Position numbers and translations under genes: made by a program. From Latrodectus hesperus (Eukaryota; Arthropoda; Arachnida; Araneae; Theridiidae): 64,000 nucleotides of DNA. The notes under the pieces were generated by a model that had not been told where the DNA came from, made no database searches, and was given only the letters and a program-made list of their open reading frames with translations. The stretch's first letter is position 1; each line of letters starts with the position of its first letter. Positions 1-11,948 of this stretch are shown here, piece by piece. The stretch lies in NCBI GenBank assembly GCA_037975125.1, contig CM075862.1, positions 59,053,779 to 59,117,778 on the forward strand. The letters run 5' to 3'.

Positions 1-1130
1 TTAAAGCTTTTAATTTATGATTACACAATTACATTTGTATTAATGTTATATTTTTATATTTCCATGTTATTATATTTAAAAGCATCTATTTTTTAATTCA
101 AAATTAGTTTGTTACATTTAATTATAATTATTTAATTAATTTGTAATTTTGCATCACAATTTTTTGTAGAATTCTGTTTAATATTTTTTAGATTGACATT
201 TTTAAATTCATTATTTTATTGCCTTATTCAATGACTTGAAATAATTTAATTGGATTTTCCTATAAAGCAAGGGCTATAAACAGCTTTTTGTTATATTTTA
301 AAATAATTGCCAAATTTAAAAAAAAAAAACATTTTTAACTTATTCAAGTTATAAGCCAGTCTCTAAAATCTTAGACATTAATGTTTTGCAGGAAAAAAGT
401 CACCAAAAAAAACTATCAAATCTATGGAAATAATATATTGTTGTTGTCCTGTGACAAGTGCAAAAAGAAAAAAAAAAGAAAAGGTAAAAAAGACAAGTCA
501 TATGGAGCACTGCCCTGGCCACATCTTCAGCTTTTTCCGTATAAAGGGTGTCATGGCAGCAGTTGGGGTCGATATGTTGAAGAGGGTCAATGTGACAAGA
601 TGCTCGGATCCAGCGGAACTCCTGTGCAGTGCTTGCATTCTGCGTAGGTTCTTATGGAAATAATACTATTTACCATATGATGTAAATCAAATTTAAAAAT
701 TAAAACCAAACCAACTTACATTTATATATTCAAAATTATTGATTTTGTAAAAAATTAAAACCATATGTTAATATTTATGATAAGAAATAAGCAATAATTA
801 ATACAAATAAATATGTTTTCAGAATTTGATTTAAGTTAATTTTAAATGAATGAACGAATGATTTGCTCAACTAACTGTAATTAATTTTTCAAACCTGTTT
901 TTAACATATTAGTAGCGAACACCTTTTATACTTTGCGTCTGTCTGTTATTGAATGAGTTTTAATCCTCCTTGCACATTAGAAGGCCCAGAAATTTGTTTC
1001 TTTTTTTTCATCTTTTAAAATAACAATAAAATGAACTATATAAATAAGATATACTATTCTGCCTTTATAACATTTTAAAAATAACTGATACTTTTTATTC
1101 CACATTTTCATTTTTCTTATACATGTTTAG
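1..1130. other. AT-rich intergenic DNA, no gene recognised
   Basis: The stretch is AT-rich with short homopolymer runs. Positions about 500-655 form a clearly more GC-rich island with short open frames on both strands. None of these gives a protein I recognise, and the frames overlap each other, so no gene is called. The island may be a fragment of an old repeat. Confidence 0.5.
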
Positions 1131-1345
1131 GAACAGCTGACGTATAATCCCTCATGTGAATTTCTGAATTTAGTGAAATTTTTGACAAATTTCCTTGGTT
1201 ATCTAGTAACCTGGTTTCTTATTTCATCATAAAGATTGAGAATAAGAATTAAGTAGAAAATTCCATTTTGGCAATTTCTAGCATTTATGTCATTGCAAGG
1301 AAATTTAGAATATCTTATCACATTTTCAAAATTTACAAAGAATTT
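1131..1345. mobile_element. Decayed MITE copy (same family as 1475-1727)
   Basis: The start (GGAACAGCTGACGTATAATC) and the interior align by eye with the element at 1475-1727. A shared interior block reads roughly aaaattc-attttgg then catttatgtcattgca. The right inverted terminus is not clearly preserved, so the right border is approximate. It encodes nothing. Confidence 0.55.
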
Positions 1346-1474
1346 TTGCAAATATAGTTCATCTGCATTTTTATAGAGTATTCTACAGATTTTTTGACCT
1401 TTTGAATATACAATTTCAGGTTGTATTGATCTTTTTCATCAAATAATTATTTTTTGGTTACTATTTAAAATTGT

Positions 1475-1727
1475 GGCACAGATGTCGTATAATCCAAGGT
1501 GCCAAGTTCTGATTTGGTGACATTTTTGGCTGACTTTCTATGTACCTGACAACATGCTTTTATTATGTTATTGATAAAGAGACCTGTAAGGATTATGCAG
1601 AAAATTCTATTTTGGTAGCCCTAGTATTTATGTCATTGCACACATTACAATACCTCATCTTGGCAACATTTCTACATCGCCAAAAAAGTTCAGAGTTTAC
1701 CATCCTGGATTATATGGCATCTGTGCC
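1475..1727. mobile_element. Small MITE with inverted termini
   Basis: The left end GGCACAGATGTCGTATAATC and the inverted right end GGCACAGATGCCATATAATC are nearly identical, and weaker similarity continues inward for about 30 more bases. The 253-bp interval has no convincing coding content. The bases just outside both ends finish in aattgt, so a short target duplication is possible but imperfect. The superfamily is unproven. The terminus resembles the copy just upstream and a sequence near 6640-6715. Confidence 0.7.
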
Positions 1728-1895
1728 TTAATTGTAATACAGTTACTGTTTAATATTATGTCAACATACCCTTTCTTCAGTTTATGTATGGCATTTATAT
1801 TAATAATATAAAAACATTTCTGTTGGGTAGGGTAAAATAAACAAAATATTGTCAATGAGATTTTATTTCAAAAAGTTGTCTCCTGTGGGTTGCTT

Positions 1896-3320
1896 TTTTT
1901 CAGCTCCCTTGTTCTTATCGAAATATTTTTGTGATGGCTGGCGCATGGGGTATGTCTGATGTAAGTACGAGAATGCTTCCAAATAATGATGTTATGTGGT
2001 ATGATGAGAAAATGAATTTAAGGTATTTGTATGGACTGGATGAAAGGAATGAGACATTTGAATTTTGCATGAAAGCTGGTTTGATTACGGATAAATATGA
2101 GTGCTGTAAGTGTGGTAAAGATATGAAACTGGTTAAAATTAAAGATATAAGTGATGGATATGAATGGAGGTGTTAATCTAAAATAAAAGGAGAACATGAT
2201 GCTAAAAGAAGTTTGAGAAAGGGTTCGTTTTTTTAATTGAGTAGATTGACAATAAATGAAATTTTAGTTCGAATTTATAAATGAGTGAGAGTAAGACTGA
2301 AATTAATATGAAAGAGAGTTAATGTTCTACAAAGACTGTGTGTGATTTTCTTCTTTTTGTCGGGAGGTTTGTGTCGAAAAAATGATTGAAAGCAGTGTGA
2401 AACTGAGTGGAAGCGGTGTGATTGTTGAGATAGAGGAGAGCAAATTTGGTAAGCGTAAATTTAATCGGGGTAAACGTGTGGAGGGTAAATGGGTGTTTGG
2501 GGGGATTGAACGCGAGAGGGGTAAATGTCTTATGAAAGTTGTGGATGATAGAATGTCTGATACTTTGTTGAGTATGATCAAAGAGTTTGTTCTTCCCGGT
2601 TCCACAATAATTTCAGACTGCTGGAAGAGCTATGATTGTCTTTCTAATGAAGGCTTCGTGCATCTGAAAGTAAATCATAGTCTGAATTTCAAAGACCCGG
2701 ATACAGGTACCCAAACTAATATAATAGAAGGAACATGGGTAGCTGTGAAATGCAGAATGGCTGCATCAAAAGCAAAAAATGGTCTGGATCTTGCTAAATA
2801 CGTGTGGAGGAAAAAAAACAATAGAATGTGTAATAAATTTCTTGCGTTCATTGATTCCATTATACAGGACTACCCGGCAAAAACGTCTGACCTGGAGCAG
2901 TAGCGGCTTCGGTGGCAAAATAGGAGCTGGAGAGAAGTATGTTTATTTTTCATTATTTACATAATTAATGATAAATTAAATGGTCAGCATGAAATGCATT
3001 TCTTATGAACATTTACCGATTTAAATTCATTAACATAAAATGTAATCAAAAAATTTTATGGATTATTTAACATATCAACTTTATTATTTTACCATTGATG
3101 TTTAAATTCTATAAAATTTCGTTTTTTGTTAATTTAGTAAAAGTAGTTGAGCATATTGATAGATACCAACAATATGAAATATTTGTCACTATTTCAGCCA
3201 TTTTCCTCGGTCCGGTCGGGTTTTCGGCGTACAATCACTCGTCATACGTATCACGTCATACGGCCTTGGCGACTTTTTAAAAATTTCGCCAAGGATGACC
3301 GTACGGTAAAATTTTAATTT
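1896..3320 (+). mobile_element. Merlin (ISXO2/IS1016-like) element A, 5'-truncated
   Basis: This is a Merlin-type DNA transposon carrying a transposase remnant (1934-2903). Its right end is the inverted counterpart of the left end of the copy at 4482-6573: ggtaaaattt preceded by gccaaggatgaccgtac. Homology to that copy stops abruptly at about 1896 and the left inverted repeat is missing, so this is a truncated copy. It lies in the opposite orientation to the neighbouring copies. No target-site duplication can be tested. Confidence 0.8.
1934..2903 (+). pseudogene. ISXO2-like (Merlin) transposase pseudogene A
   Basis: The frame starts MAGAWGMSDV and contains a zinc-ribbon-like CCKCGKDMKL near residue 55. 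A TAA then stops it (2174), after SDGYEWRC. Coding similarity continues in other frames and resumes at 2382 (MIESSVKL...). The catalytic half keeps GKRKFNRGKR, the second Asp in ISDCWKSYD and NIIEGTW. The first catalytic Asp is changed: VEIEES here against VEIDES in the copy at 4894-5870. Stops in the linker, a frameshift and the lost Asp make it non-functional. The family assignment (DDE_Tnp_IS1595, eukaryotic Merlin superfamily) rests on these motifs. Confidence 0.85.
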
Positions 3321-3347
3321 TAGATTATATGGGGCCATTCATTACTA

Positions 3348-4411
3348 GGTTAAAATTTACTGTATGGTCACCCTTGGCGAAATTATCAAAAAGTCGCCAA
3401 GGCCGTATGACGTCATACTTATGACGAATTTCCGATCGGGAAAAACGGCGGGAGGAAAATGGCTGAAATAGTGACAAGTATTTCATACATTATTGGTATC
3501 TATCAATATACTCAAGTAATTTTACAAAATTAACAAAAAACGCAAATTTATAGATTTTAAACATCAATGGTAAAATAATAAAGTTTATATGTTAAATTAT
3601 CAAAAAAATTTTTTGATTAAAACAAAACACAAAAATATTTCGAATAAATATTTTGATTCGATAAAATATTTTGATTCACAAAAATATTTCGAAAAGAACG
3701 AGGGAGCTGAGAAAAAGAAAGTACTCCGGAAACGAATGCGAATAAGGAAAATATGGGAACTTCGAAAAAGTAAATATCAATTTTAAGAAAATCAGAATAC
3801 AAATTCAAACGAAAATTCCAGAAGAATCCGAACACGAATAACAATGAAAAATAGACCAACATTCGGAAAAGAATAAATATAAATTATTAAGTACAAATTA
3901 AACTGTTAAATATAGAATATCTTTAAGAAATTAAATACAGAAACAATAATTTTAAAAATGTATATACAAATTATATAGTATTTCATAGTAATAATATAAA
4001 TTATAAGAATGCCATATACATAAACTAAAGAAAGAATGTATCGACACAATTTTAAACAGTAACTTCAAATTCAATTTAAATTTTTAAAGTAATGAAAAAG
4101 AGCAATACAACCTGGAATTTAATTATTCAAACTGTCAAGCAAATTGTAAAACACACTAAAATATCTTACGAAGTTAACTCACAAAAATTTCTAGTAAAAT
4201 GCTGAAATGGAACAAAATGTTTTAAATTTCATCGCGATGATGTAAACACTAGAGTTGTTAAAATTGAATTTTCACCTTTAATTCTTATTGGTCTTCATCT
4301 ATATGATGAGCATCTCGCAAGAATCACATAAGACAAAAATAAGGCTCTGTTCGCCAAATTTGGCTTCAAAAAAGAAATGCGCCAAGGGTGACTGTACAGT
4401 AAAACTGAGCC
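3348..4411. mobile_element. Merlin element C, internally deleted derivative
   Basis: The left terminus GGTTAAAATTTACTGTATGG and the right terminus (reverse complement GGCTCAGTTTTACTGTACAG) match those of the element at 4482-6573. Both ends continue into the shared gtcacccttggc block. The flanks are CATTACTA (3340-3347) and CATTACTG (4412-4419), an 8-bp duplication with one mismatch. About 1.1 kb containing the transposase is missing relative to the 4482-6573 copy; the junction lies near 3615-3680. It is non-autonomous and encodes nothing. Confidence 0.85.
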
Positions 4412-4481
4412 CATTACTGATCTTTAAACAAGCCCAATTTTAGTCATCGATTTTCCAAGAGTGACATTTATTAGTATGTTT

Positions 4482-6573
4482 GGTTAAATTTTACTGTACG
4501 GTCACCCTTGGCAAAATTTTCAAAAAGTCGCCAAGGCCGTATGACGTCATACTTATGGCGAATTTCCGATCGGGAAAAACGGCGGGAGGAATAATGGCTG
4601 AAATAGTGACAAATATTTCATACATTATTGGTATCTATCAATATACTCAAGTAATTTTACAAAATTAACAAAAAACTCAAATTTATAAATTTTAACCATC
4701 AATGATAAAATAATAAAGTTGATATGTTAAATTATCCATAAAATGTTTTGATTAAATTTTAAGTTAATGAATTTAAATCGGTAAATATTCATAAGAAATT
4801 CATTTCATGATCAACATTTATTTTAATATTAATTATGTAAGTAGTGAACAATAAAAATACCTCTCTACAGCTCCTATTTTGCCATCGAAGCAGCTACTGC
4901 TGCCTGCTCCCGGTCAGATGTTTTTGGTGGATAGACGCGTATAATGGAATCGATGAACGCAAGGAATTTATTGCACATTTTATTGTTTTTTTCCTCCACA
5001 CATATTCAGCAAGATAATAATCCAGACCATTTTTGGCTTTTGATGAAGCCATTCTGCGTTTAACTGCTCCCCACGTTCCTTCTATTGTATTAGTGTGGGC
5101 ATCTGTATCCGGGTCCTTGAAATGCAGACTATGATTTACTTTCAGATGCACGAAGCCTTCATTAGAAAGACAATCGTAGCTCTTCCAGCAGTCTGAAATT
5201 ATTGTGGAACCCGGAAGAATAAACTCTTTTATCACATTCAACAAAGTATCAGACGTTCTATCATCCACAACTTTCATAAAACATTTACCGCGTTCAATCC
5301 CTCCAAATACCCATTTACCCACCACACGTTTACCCCGATTAAATTTACGCTTACCAAATTTGCTCTCATCAATCTCAACAATCACACCACTTCCACCCAA
5401 TTTCACGCTACTTTCAATCATTTCTTCCACACAAACCTCACAACAAAAAGAACGAAAATCACACACAGTCTTTGTAGAACATTGACTCTCTTTCATATTA
5501 ATTTCAGTCTTACTCTCACTCATTTATAAATTCGAACTAAAATTTCATTTATTGTCAATCTACTCAATTAAAAAAACGAACCCTTTCTCAATCTTCTTTT
5601 AACATCATGTTCTCCTTTTATTTTAGATTTACACCTCCATTCATATCCATCACTTATATCTTTCCTTTTAACCAGTTTCATATCTTTACCACATTTACAG
5701 CACTCATATTTATGCGCAATCAAACCAGCTTTCATGCAAAATTCAAATGTCTCATTCCTTTCATCCAGTCCATACAAATACCTTAAATTCACATTCTCAT
5801 CATACCACATAACATCATTATTTGTAAACATTCTCGCACTTACATTAGACATACCCCATGCGCCAGCCATCACAAAAATATTTCGAAAAGAAAGAGGGAG
5901 CTGAAAAAAATAAATTACTTCGGAAAGGAACGCGAATTAGTTCTAAGAAAAGAATATCAGTTCTAAGAAAATCAGAATACGAATTCTAACGAAAATTCTA
6001 AAAGAATCCGAAGACGAATAACAATGAAAAATAAAGCAATATTCGGAAAAGAATAAATATAAATTCTTAAGTACAAATTAAACTGTTAAATAGAATATCT
6101 TTAAGAAATTAAATACAGAAACAATAATTTTAAAAATGTATATACAAATTATGTATCATTTTATAGTAATTATATAAATTATAAGAATATCATACATAAA
6201 CTAAGGAAATAATGCATCGACACAATTTTAAACATTAACTTTAATTTAAATTTAAAATTTTAAAGTAATGAAAAAGAGCAATACCACCTGGATATTAATT
6301 ATCCAAACTGTCAAGTAAATTCTAAAACACAATAAAAAAATCTTACATAGTTAATTCGCAAATATTTCTAGTAAAATGCTGAAATGGAACAAAATGTTTT
6401 AAATTTCATCGCGATGACGTAATAAAATTGAATTTTCACCTTAATTCTTATTGGTCTTCATCTGTATGAAGAGCATCTCGCGAGAATCGCATCTAACAAA
6501 AAATAATGTTCTGTTCGCCAAATTTGGCTTCAAAAAAAACGCGCCAAGGGTGACCGTACAGTAAAACTGAGCC
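4482..6573 (-). mobile_element. Merlin element B, full-length with TIRs and 8-bp TSD
   Basis: The left end GGTTAAATTTTACTGTACGG and the inverted right end GGCTCAGTTTTACTGTACGG are followed inward by gtcacccttggc at both ends. The flanking octamer GTATGTTT is identical at 4474-4481 and 6574-6581, matching the 8-9 bp duplication known for Merlin. The 2,092-bp element carries one transposase region on the minus strand (5870-4894), which is broken by in-frame stops. A TGACGTCA palindrome lies at 4542-4549 inside the left end. Confidence 0.92.
4894..5870 (-). pseudogene. ISXO2-like (Merlin) transposase, disrupted, catalytic half intact
   Basis: The N-terminal open part (5870 to about 5568) begins MAGAWGMSNV, carries YECCKCGKDM and WRCKSK zinc-ribbon Cys pairs and runs to RRLRKGSFF. 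A TAA follows. Recognisable protein (LSRLTINEILVRIYK) continues past it, then a TGA and a frame change. The second open part (5523-4894) carries the RNase-H-like core: VEIDES (first Asp), GKRKFNRGKR, ISDCWKSYD (second Asp) and NTIEGTWGAVKRR (third acidic residue). It ends at TAG 4894. The lesions between the halves are also present in the copy at 1934-2903, so they predate the split of the two copies. I cannot exclude that the two halves are expressed separately. Confidence 0.87.
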
Positions 6574-6589
6574 GTATGTTTAGAGTGAT

Positions 6590-6715
6590 TATTTACATGC
6601 ATAAGTTTCTTTCAGAAAATAATTTATGACGTCACAATTATGTCATCTTGGCAATATTGCTTTGTCACCAAAAAAGTCAGAAATTCGCTTGATACGACTG
6701 CAGTGTCCATGTTTA
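6590..6715. mobile_element. Possible MITE fragment related to 1475-1727
   Basis: Reading inward from the right on the reverse strand, ggacactgcagtcgtat then gaatttctgactttttt resembles the terminus of the MITEs at 1131 and 1475. It directly abuts the Merlin element and contains TGACGTCA at 6627-6634. The left end is not found. This is a by-eye alignment only. Confidence 0.35.
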
Positions 6716-7482
6716 ACGTTGCAAAAATTTATGAGCGCTCTAGAATGTAGCTTTGCTTACACATTTTATGCATTGTATATAAAGTTATTAACAAATAATA
6801 ATCTTTAACGATATTGAGACTGTCTCATCAAGTGGGAGGTACGGAAAAACAAAAGTTTACATATAATGATTTGATAAAAGAAAGTAGACTAACAAAATAC
6901 TTAATATCTTATTAAAAACTCTTTCTGTAACATGAATAGAAAATCAGAATTTTTTACCAATTAAAGTGCCCTCACCACCAAAATTGTGTACTAGTAGTAT
7001 ATCGCCAAGAAAACTTCAGGAGCTCTATACTAGAAAGTTTTTAAATCACATTAAAAACAAAATTGTGCACATTTAAAGATTATTTGCTTATTTGAAAATG
7101 CAAGTTACATACAAATTCAAATATTCTTTGCTTATGTCATTGTTAAAATTTGGATCCTTAAAAATTATAAAATAAAATGTGAAGTACTCCACACATTAAA
7201 CTTCATTTAGTTAAACCATTGAACAAGACTTAAATTAAGTACTTGCACATGACGTCTTGGGATTCATGCGGACAAAATTGTCTGCTTACTAACGAGAAGG
7301 AAATTAAAAATAAACATGAGTTGCGATTCATTTTCTGGAATGAATACAATAATCTTTGAAGAATTAGAATTTATCGCGTTTGCATACTGAAATTGAGAGA
7401 AAGAGAAATTAGAATAGCACATGAGTATAGACTTAAAAAACATTTCCATTTATGTATTCAATTTTTATGGTTCTTAAAAGGT
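6716..7482. other. AT-rich intergenic DNA, nothing recognised
   Basis: No exon, RNA gene or repeat boundary can be supported here. The short open frames are not protein-like. Confidence 0.5.
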
Positions 7483-10368
7483 CTTCTGGATAGAGATGTA
7501 AAATTCCCGGGAATTTTGAAGCTTGGGAATTTACTCGGGAATTTTGGGAAAAAACCGGGAATTTTGGGGAATATTGGGAATTTTGAGGGAATAAACTCAG
7601 CCAATCATATTTCGTTTTAGAGATTCTTTTTTTCGCATATATATGAAACGAAGTGAAGTAAAATTTGGTATCTGTAAATAGTTTTTAAACAAATTGAAAT
7701 TTAATTTGTACAATAAGCATTCATAAAAGCAGTGAAAAGCATAAAATATGAACATTAAAATTGTAAAATATATATATATAAATTGTACATAATATACATA
7801 ATACCCTAGGGGATATTTTTATATCGGTGTATGTATGGCGAAATATGGCGCTACGATTGTTGGGAAGCCTATGTTTCTCACAAATATATATTTATTGAAA
7901 CTATGAAAATAAACTGAAAGTTATTTGACCAAAAATAATATTGTTTCACTGTAACAAATAAAGATTCTTTTCTTCGTTTCTATTATTCCATTTTCAGTTC
8001 TTTTAAGTTGTATAAGATATATTATTTTTTTGCGATCATTCTTTATATGATCGATTTGTTTCTTATTCTTTCGAAATGGCTTTATTTTTTAAAAAAATAA
8101 TTTCACTTTAATTTTAATGTATTAAATTTCTTAAAAACAAATTATTTGATAAAAGTAAGGTAGTACTTCATTTTTCAGTCTTTGTAATAAACTGAAAATT
8201 GAGGATTTAAAAATAATAATAATGTCAAGCAAATTGCTTCCTTTTTTGTTTTGACTTCTAATTGACAAATTTTTAATTTACCAATGATAGAAAAAGATAC
8301 TGTTTCCTGTACTATTTCTCAACTGAATATCTGTAAATGTTGTACAAATTTAACCAATATGTAAATGAAAGTATGTGGTGTGACGACATGTAAGTTGTGA
8401 ACAAAAAAGCTCTTCCAACGAGTCATCATTTAAATCATATCTTGTAGGAATTAATGTGACAAAAATCCTATGAAATAAGCAAGCGTCAAAGCATTATTAC
8501 AATTTGTGTGTAATTTTGAGTTGCATTGAAACAGCAAATGTTATTCCGTTCCAATTATAGATATCTTTATTTGCAGAAGGAAATTATCATCAATATTTAT
8601 GTAAAAATTTTGAAGAATTTATGAAAATTTTTTTATCTAAAAATGTAATTGTGAATAATACTTTTTCTTTTATTATATATGAAATATCTTTAAAAAATTT
8701 CTTTTATATTTTAAGATTAATTAACACTTTTTTAAGTACAATATATAATGCAGACTTTAAATAAAAACATTTTTATTTCTTTTGCAAGGATCTGATACAT
8801 TAATTTATACAATTACAATATATCTACAGTTGAGTAATTCATTGAATATTTCAAAGCAATTTTTTACAACATTAAAAATGATTTCAAAACAGTAAAGTAG
8901 AATCAAAATATTTTTAAACTGTTGTTCATCGTTTCTAAATGATAAGGTAGAAAATGTGGGTGAGTTAGAAAATTATTGATAATCTGTCATTGAAAATATT
9001 TCCATTTTTTCAGACTTTAGAACTAGAAACGGAAACAATTTTATGATATGAAAAGAATTTATGAAAGCCAAGCAAATAAATTCTGAAAAAAAAATGTCGC
9101 TTTTTTAACATTTTGCACTCACGTAATCTTGTTATAAATTCAAATTATTTTTAATTCAATGCATCTTGCTTGTCATAAAAAGGCTGAAATGTGTTCTCTT
9201 TTCAAAAGAAAATTTGGTTAAAATACTAGCTCTGAAAATATTAATGCCAGTTTTATATAAAAAATAGGTGTTATTTTTCTACAATCTTGTTATAAAAACT
9301 TCAAAATTTATATTTTTTAAGATTTAGTTCAACTTGAATTTTTACACTCAAGATTAAAATTTGTACATAATACAAAAATTTTAGGACAATTGACAAACCT
9401 GTAATTTTATGAATTATGTATTTCCAATTCAAAAACTTGAAGTAACTATAAACAATTTGTTCAGAAAGGATTTTAAAAATTGTACAGATGCACTTAGAAA
9501 TCTGCACAATAAAAAGATCCCATCTAAATATGTCTATACCTGTTACCTAGTGAAATAAAATTAGGTATTATTTCTATGGTAGAAAATATCTAATATTTAC
9601 AAATATAAAAATATTGTTTAATAAATACTGATTGATTTTTATGAATATAGTTGTTCAACATGACAACTAAAGTGGATATAATAAAAATTATTATAAATAA
9701 TGTATAAAATTGATGCTACATATTTTACTGTAACACTAATACTATATTTAAAACAAGCAAATGACACTAAATATCTTAAATGAAAGTTTAAAAATATTAG
9801 TTTTTCAATGTTTATACTACTACTTTCACAATGCAACACCAACTTGATGACCAATGATATAAATGTGTCGAAACTTAAGCCCTTGTAATGCTGAAAGGTA
9901 TAAATCCTAGTAGCAATATATTATAAACAATATCCCACCTCCTTTCTGATCTTTGACCATTTAAAAATAGCAAGTTTCAAGAATTTTAAATGTATTGTAA
10001 ATCAATGCATGTTGGTCATAGATATACTGTCAGAAGGAAGACTTGTAAACTTCAGCTCTCTTTAAAAAATTTCAAATACATAGATGAAATGTTTTTTTTT
10101 TCTGGGATAAATATAAAATACAATGAAATTTAGAATTTTTAAAAACTCTTAAATGAAGTAACATTAAACACATCACACATCAACATTATTATTTACAGTC
10201 TCATATAAATATGTCATTACCAACCATCAACATATTCTGTAATAGTTGATAATAATTATAGTGAAAATACACAAGACATGTTTTTGAATTGAGAAACAAT
10301 CTCAATTCACTAAGCCCCTGATTATGTTATGTGTGTATACATATTTAAATTTATGAAATGATGTAATC

Positions 10369-10371
<3 letters not shown>

Positions 10372-10404
<33 letters not shown>
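10372..10404. repeat. (TA)n microsatellite
   Basis: About 33 bp of uninterrupted TA dinucleotides inside the hAT-like element. Confidence 0.9.
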
Positions 10405-10407
<3 letters not shown>

Positions 10408-11920
10408 ATCTCTATATGACATGATCCATTAATTAAGCAGAACTTTTAAAAGCACTTTTCAGCTCACACAAATTAATCAACATGAAATTGGTTGAAATTA
10501 TGGTGAAAATCAAAAGTTTCATCTATTATCTAGTTCATTTTAAACTATAATGTAACAAGCACGAAAGCTATATCATGGAATAATTTAAATACGATTATAA
10601 ATACTATCCAATCAAGTTAAAATTTAACATTTTTCCAAATTATTGAAAAATCATCAAATACCACCGAAAAGATTAGAAACAGATGTCTCAAGATGTTGAA
10701 AAAGAGGAAATGGCAAGTGCTCATAGGAGACAGGTTCTGCTAGTAAGGACAAACAGGATTTAATGGTTATAATACTGGTAAAGAAGTTTATTATTGATGC
10801 AAACTGGACCAATTCACATTCATTTATTATAAGAAACATTCATCAAAATTTTAAGAGTAACTTCAAATGCCACTATTTAACTCTTAATTTTCTCAGTAAA
10901 AGCAAAATGATGATATAAATCTCTACAAATCTAAAATTATTGGAACTAACATGCATATTCAAATTTTAAAAGGTTCATAGTAATGAATGAAATTTAATAT
11001 TCTTGCCATGTAGTACTACAAAATTACTGATTTGTCAAATTGTTAATAAACAATTAAATTAACTAGTAATGAGATCCAACATGCTTAGTTAAATCTAGTT
11101 TTTCTATTTAATTTCTTGCCAACATTTTGAATGATAATAGCTTCATTTTGATAAGGAATAATATCAAGAGCATTTCCCTGCTTCTTTATTACCAGCAAAT
11201 AATTAGCAATTTTAAACACAACATTTTTTTTATGTGACAGTATTAAAGTTCAGATATTTTCCAAATCTTAAACACCAAATTTATAAACTTTAATAAGTAT
11301 AACAATAAAAAATTGGGAAAACGTTCCACTAAAATTAATAAGAATGAGTATTTATTATAATCTATGAACAATCAGTTTTGTTACGAAGGTTTTTGTATCA
11401 GTATTCTATAGAAAGTACACAAAACTATGTAATAAATCCTAGAGCAATTATATAAACATTTATGAAGTACATCTATGTATAAAAAACTTGCAAAAGAAAA
11501 AAGTCTTGCCTGTTAAGAATGTCAAATAAAATTATCAGTATACTTCACATCATTACTTTTGATGGCAAGAGAAAATGATTGTCTTTTTGTATACAATACG
11601 TTCAAAATCTGAATAGATAAACAGATATTTAAACATGATTTAACCACAGAAAATAAAAGCACAATAGTTAAAAATTACTTTCTGAGTATTTCAAACTATA
11701 AATTTACATCCAGGCTATTACTTTTATTTAAATTGATCAAAAGTAACTCCAGATATGTAATGAAAAACAAAATGAATATCTATATACACTAACGATTGAC
11801 GTTATAAAAAATATTTCGTATGCAATTTTAGAATCAGTTATCAATCTAATCTAATGTGTTTAATTTAACCTTTTATAAATAATAGTAGAATAATATTTTT
11901 GAGAAATATTTTTCAAGGAA

Positions 11921-11948
11921 TATATATATATATATATATATATATATT
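11921..11948. repeat. (TA)n microsatellite
   Basis: About 28 bp of uninterrupted TA dinucleotides inside the hAT-like element. Confidence 0.9.

Noticed and set aside
381..663. Overlapping 88- and 79-codon plus-strand frames, and a possible zinc-ribbon reading on the minus strand
   Set aside because: Two incompatible frames over the same bases, Lys-rich low-complexity start, no recognisable domain. The minus reading has stops and only a vague Cys pattern.
1540..1731. 63-codon plus-strand frame
   Set aside because: Lies wholly inside the small inverted-repeat MITE and is a by-product of its sequence.
2327..2605. Minus-strand frame rich in Leu/Ser/Thr (also its counterpart at 5204-5485)
   Set aside because: Antisense shadows of the Merlin transposase copies.
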